Below are positions 6,179-7,553 of a DNA stretch of 7,553 bases, in pieces. The DNA is from Comamonadaceae bacterium (GTDB lineage: Bacteria; Pseudomonadota; Gammaproteobacteria; Burkholderiales; Burkholderiaceae_C). The notes under the pieces were generated by a model. That model did not search any database, was not told the origin of the DNA, and saw nothing but the letters and a program-made list of their open reading frames with translations. The number at the start of each line of letters is the position of its first letter. Positions within the stretch are counted from its first letter, which is position 1. Location: positions 1 through 7,553 of the forward strand of contig JAIXXW010000186.1 in assembly GCA_027490555.1 (NCBI GenBank), written 5' to 3'. The position numbers and the translations under genes are program-made.

Positions 6179-6204
6179 CACCCCCTCCCTTTGGGCGCGG
6201 GGTG
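6179..6204 (+). other. potential stem-loop in the mfd leader
   Basis: CACCCC (6179-6184) can pair with GGGGTG (6199-6204). Inside it CCC (6187-6189) can pair with GGG (6193-6195) across a TTT loop, separated from the outer stem by a small CT/CGC internal loop. It lies 26 bp before the mfd ATG, between the candidate -10 box and the start. No U-run follows, so it is not a standard intrinsic terminator. Short GC-rich inverted repeats of this size also occur by chance. Confidence 0.3.
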
Positions 6205-6230
6205 TTCAGCTGTTTTCCATCGCCCTCACC

Positions 6231-7553
6231 ATGCCACTGCCCAGCCTGATTCCCGGCAAACGATTCACCCTGCCCCGCCCGCACGGCTCTGCCGATGCCG
6301 TCTTGCTGGCCCAATTGGCCGAGCGCGAAAAAAAGGCCGGCAAGCTGCTCGCCATCATCACCGCCGATGCGGCCGATGCGCAGCGGCTCATGGACGAAAT
6401 GGTGTTTTTTGCACCCGACCTGCGCTGCGTGATGTTTCCAGACTGGGAGACCCTGCCCTATGACACCTTCTCGCCGCACCAGGACCTGATCAGCGAACGG
6501 CTGGCCACGCTCTGGCGCATCCAGCAACGCCAGCACCCCGAAAGCGCCGATGTGGTGCTGGTGCCCGCCAGCACCGCGCTGTACCGCTTGGCGCCGCCGT
6601 CCTTTCTGGCCGGCTACACCTTCGAGTTCAAGGTCCGGCAAAAACTCGACGAAGCCCAACTGAAAAACCAGCTCACACTGGCCGGCTACGCGCACGTCAG
6701 CCAGGTGGTCAGCCCTGGCGAATACGCGGTGCGCGGCGGCCTGATCGACCTGTTCCCCATGGGTTCCTTGGTACCCTACCGGGTGGATCTGTTCGACGAT
6801 GAAATCGACACCATCCGCACCTTCGACCCGGACAGCCAGCGCAGCCTCTACCCGGTCCCCGAGGTGCGCCTCTTGCCCGGGCGCGAGTTCCCGATGGACG
6901 AGAACGCCCGGGCCCAGTTCAGGCGCCGCTGGCGCGAACTGCTGGAAGGCGATCCGACCAAAAGCCGCATTTACAAGGACATGGGCAACGGTGTGGCCAC
7001 AGCGGGCATCGAGTACTACCTGCCGCTGTTTTTTGACGACACCGCCACGGTGTTCGACTACCTGGGTGCAGGGCAGGAAGCAGCGGCCACGGTGGTGCTG
7101 CACGGCGACCTGGAGCCCGCATTCCAACGCTTTTGGCAAGACACGCGGGACCGCCACCGCCTGGTGCAGGGCGACCCCGAGCGGCCTGTGCTGCCCCCCG
7201 AAGCCCTGTTTCTGAGTGCCGAGCAGTTCTACACCCTGTGCAACGGCCACGCGCAACTGGCCTTGCGTGCGATCGGCCCTGAAATCCCTGACAACGCCCT
7301 GGCCCAGCCACTGCCCGAGCTCACGGTGGTGCGCGGTGCCGACGACCCCCTGGCCCGCTTGCAAGCGCACCTGCGCGGCAGTGCCAGCCGGGTGCTGATC
7401 CTGGCCGAAAGCGATGGCCGCCGCGAAAGCCTGTTGGACTTCGTGCGCTCCAGTGGGCTCACACCGCCCGTGTTTGACCGGCTGGCCGATTTCCTGGCCA
7501 GCGATGAAAAAGTCGGCATGGCCACCGCCGCCCTGGTCAACGGCTTCCACTGG
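6231..7553 (+). CDS. mfd: transcription-repair coupling factor Mfd, N-terminal part (truncated by window edge)
   Basis: Mfd releases RNA polymerase stalled at DNA lesions and recruits UvrA for nucleotide excision repair. The window holds the first 441 codons of a protein normally about 1150 aa. This part is the UvrB-like module plus the start of the next domain. FPDWETLPYDTFSPHQDLIS (69-88), VVSPGEYAVRGGLIDLFPMG (159-178), DLFDDEIDTIRTFDPDSQRS (186-205) and GIEYYLPLFF (259-268) are family hallmarks. Where UvrB has a Walker A loop this protein reads ITADAADAQR (43-52), as expected because Mfd's UvrB-like module has no ATPase. The polymerase-interacting domain and helicase motor lie beyond the right edge. 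The ATG at 6231 has no visible Shine-Dalgarno sequence; the N-terminus aligns naturally with the family. It is divergent from ispD and shares the 156-bp spacer with it. Confidence 0.95.
   Translation, partial: MPLPSLIPGKRFTLPRPHGSADAVLLAQLAEREKKAGKLLAIITADAADAQRLMDEMVFFAPDLRCVMFPDWETLPYDTFSPHQDLISERLATLWRIQQRQHPESADVVLVPASTALYRLAPPSFLAGYTFEFKVRQKLDEAQLKNQLTLAGYAHVSQVVSPGEYAVRGGLIDLFPMGSLVPYRVDLFDDEIDTIRTFDPDSQRSLYPVPEVRLLPGREFPMDENARAQFRRRWRELLEGDPTKSRIYKDMGNGVATAGIEYYLPLFFDDTATVFDYLGAGQEAAATVVLHGDLEPAFQRFWQDTRDRHRLVQGDPERPVLPPEALFLSAEQFYTLCNGHAQLALRAIGPEIPDNALAQPLPELTVVRGADDPLARLQAHLRGSASRVLILAESDGRRESLLDFVRSSGLTPPVFDRLADFLASDEKVGMATAALVNGFHW

Noticed and set aside
6096..7550. Minus-strand open frame of 484 codons opposite mfd
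   Set aside because: The mfd frame has unmistakable family motifs along its whole length. The antisense product is His/Gln/Gly-rich with no domain, so it is a compositional shadow in spite of its length.

Overview
The window is a compact, GC-rich stretch of ordinary bacterial chromosome. Genes sit back to back on both strands with almost no spacer. The proteins look betaproteobacterial, and the mix of RelA, an EnvZ/OmpR pair next to an ispD-ispF pair, and mfd fits Burkholderiales, most likely Comamonadaceae. That placement is inferred from protein character and was not tested by a search. I see no mobile element, CRISPR array, tRNA, rRNA or phage gene.

Layout from left to right. (1) A minus-strand pair: an alpha/beta-hydrolase (952-1899), then a RelA-type (p)ppGpp synthetase (947 down to the left edge, where it is cut off). 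They are 4 bp apart and probably co-transcribed. (2) A short AT-richer intergenic region (1900-1994), the only obvious place for divergent promoters on this side. (3) A plus-strand run: D-3-hydroxybutyrate dehydrogenase (1995-2765), an OmpR response regulator (2770-3501) and an EnvZ-like histidine kinase (3498-4880). The first two are 4 bp apart and the last two share a GTGA stop/start overlap. (4) A minus-strand pair for isoprenoid precursor synthesis: ispD (5349-6074) and ispF (4858-5352), joined by an ATGA overlap. The ispF tail overlaps the envZ tail by 23 bp, end to end. (5) A 156-bp divergent intergenic region (6075-6230) with outward-facing copies of the octamer CTACAATC and a potential leader hairpin. 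(6) mfd, the transcription-repair coupling factor, from 6231 to the right edge, where it is cut off after 441 codons.

The genes form four functional blocks: stringent response, ketone-body/PHB metabolism plus envelope or osmotic signalling, the MEP pathway, and DNA repair. The bdhA-ompR-envZ run is the most unusual grouping, because it ties a carbon-storage enzyme to an osmosensor-type two-component system. I found no convincing new biological system. The findings listed are modest points of gene architecture and regulation.
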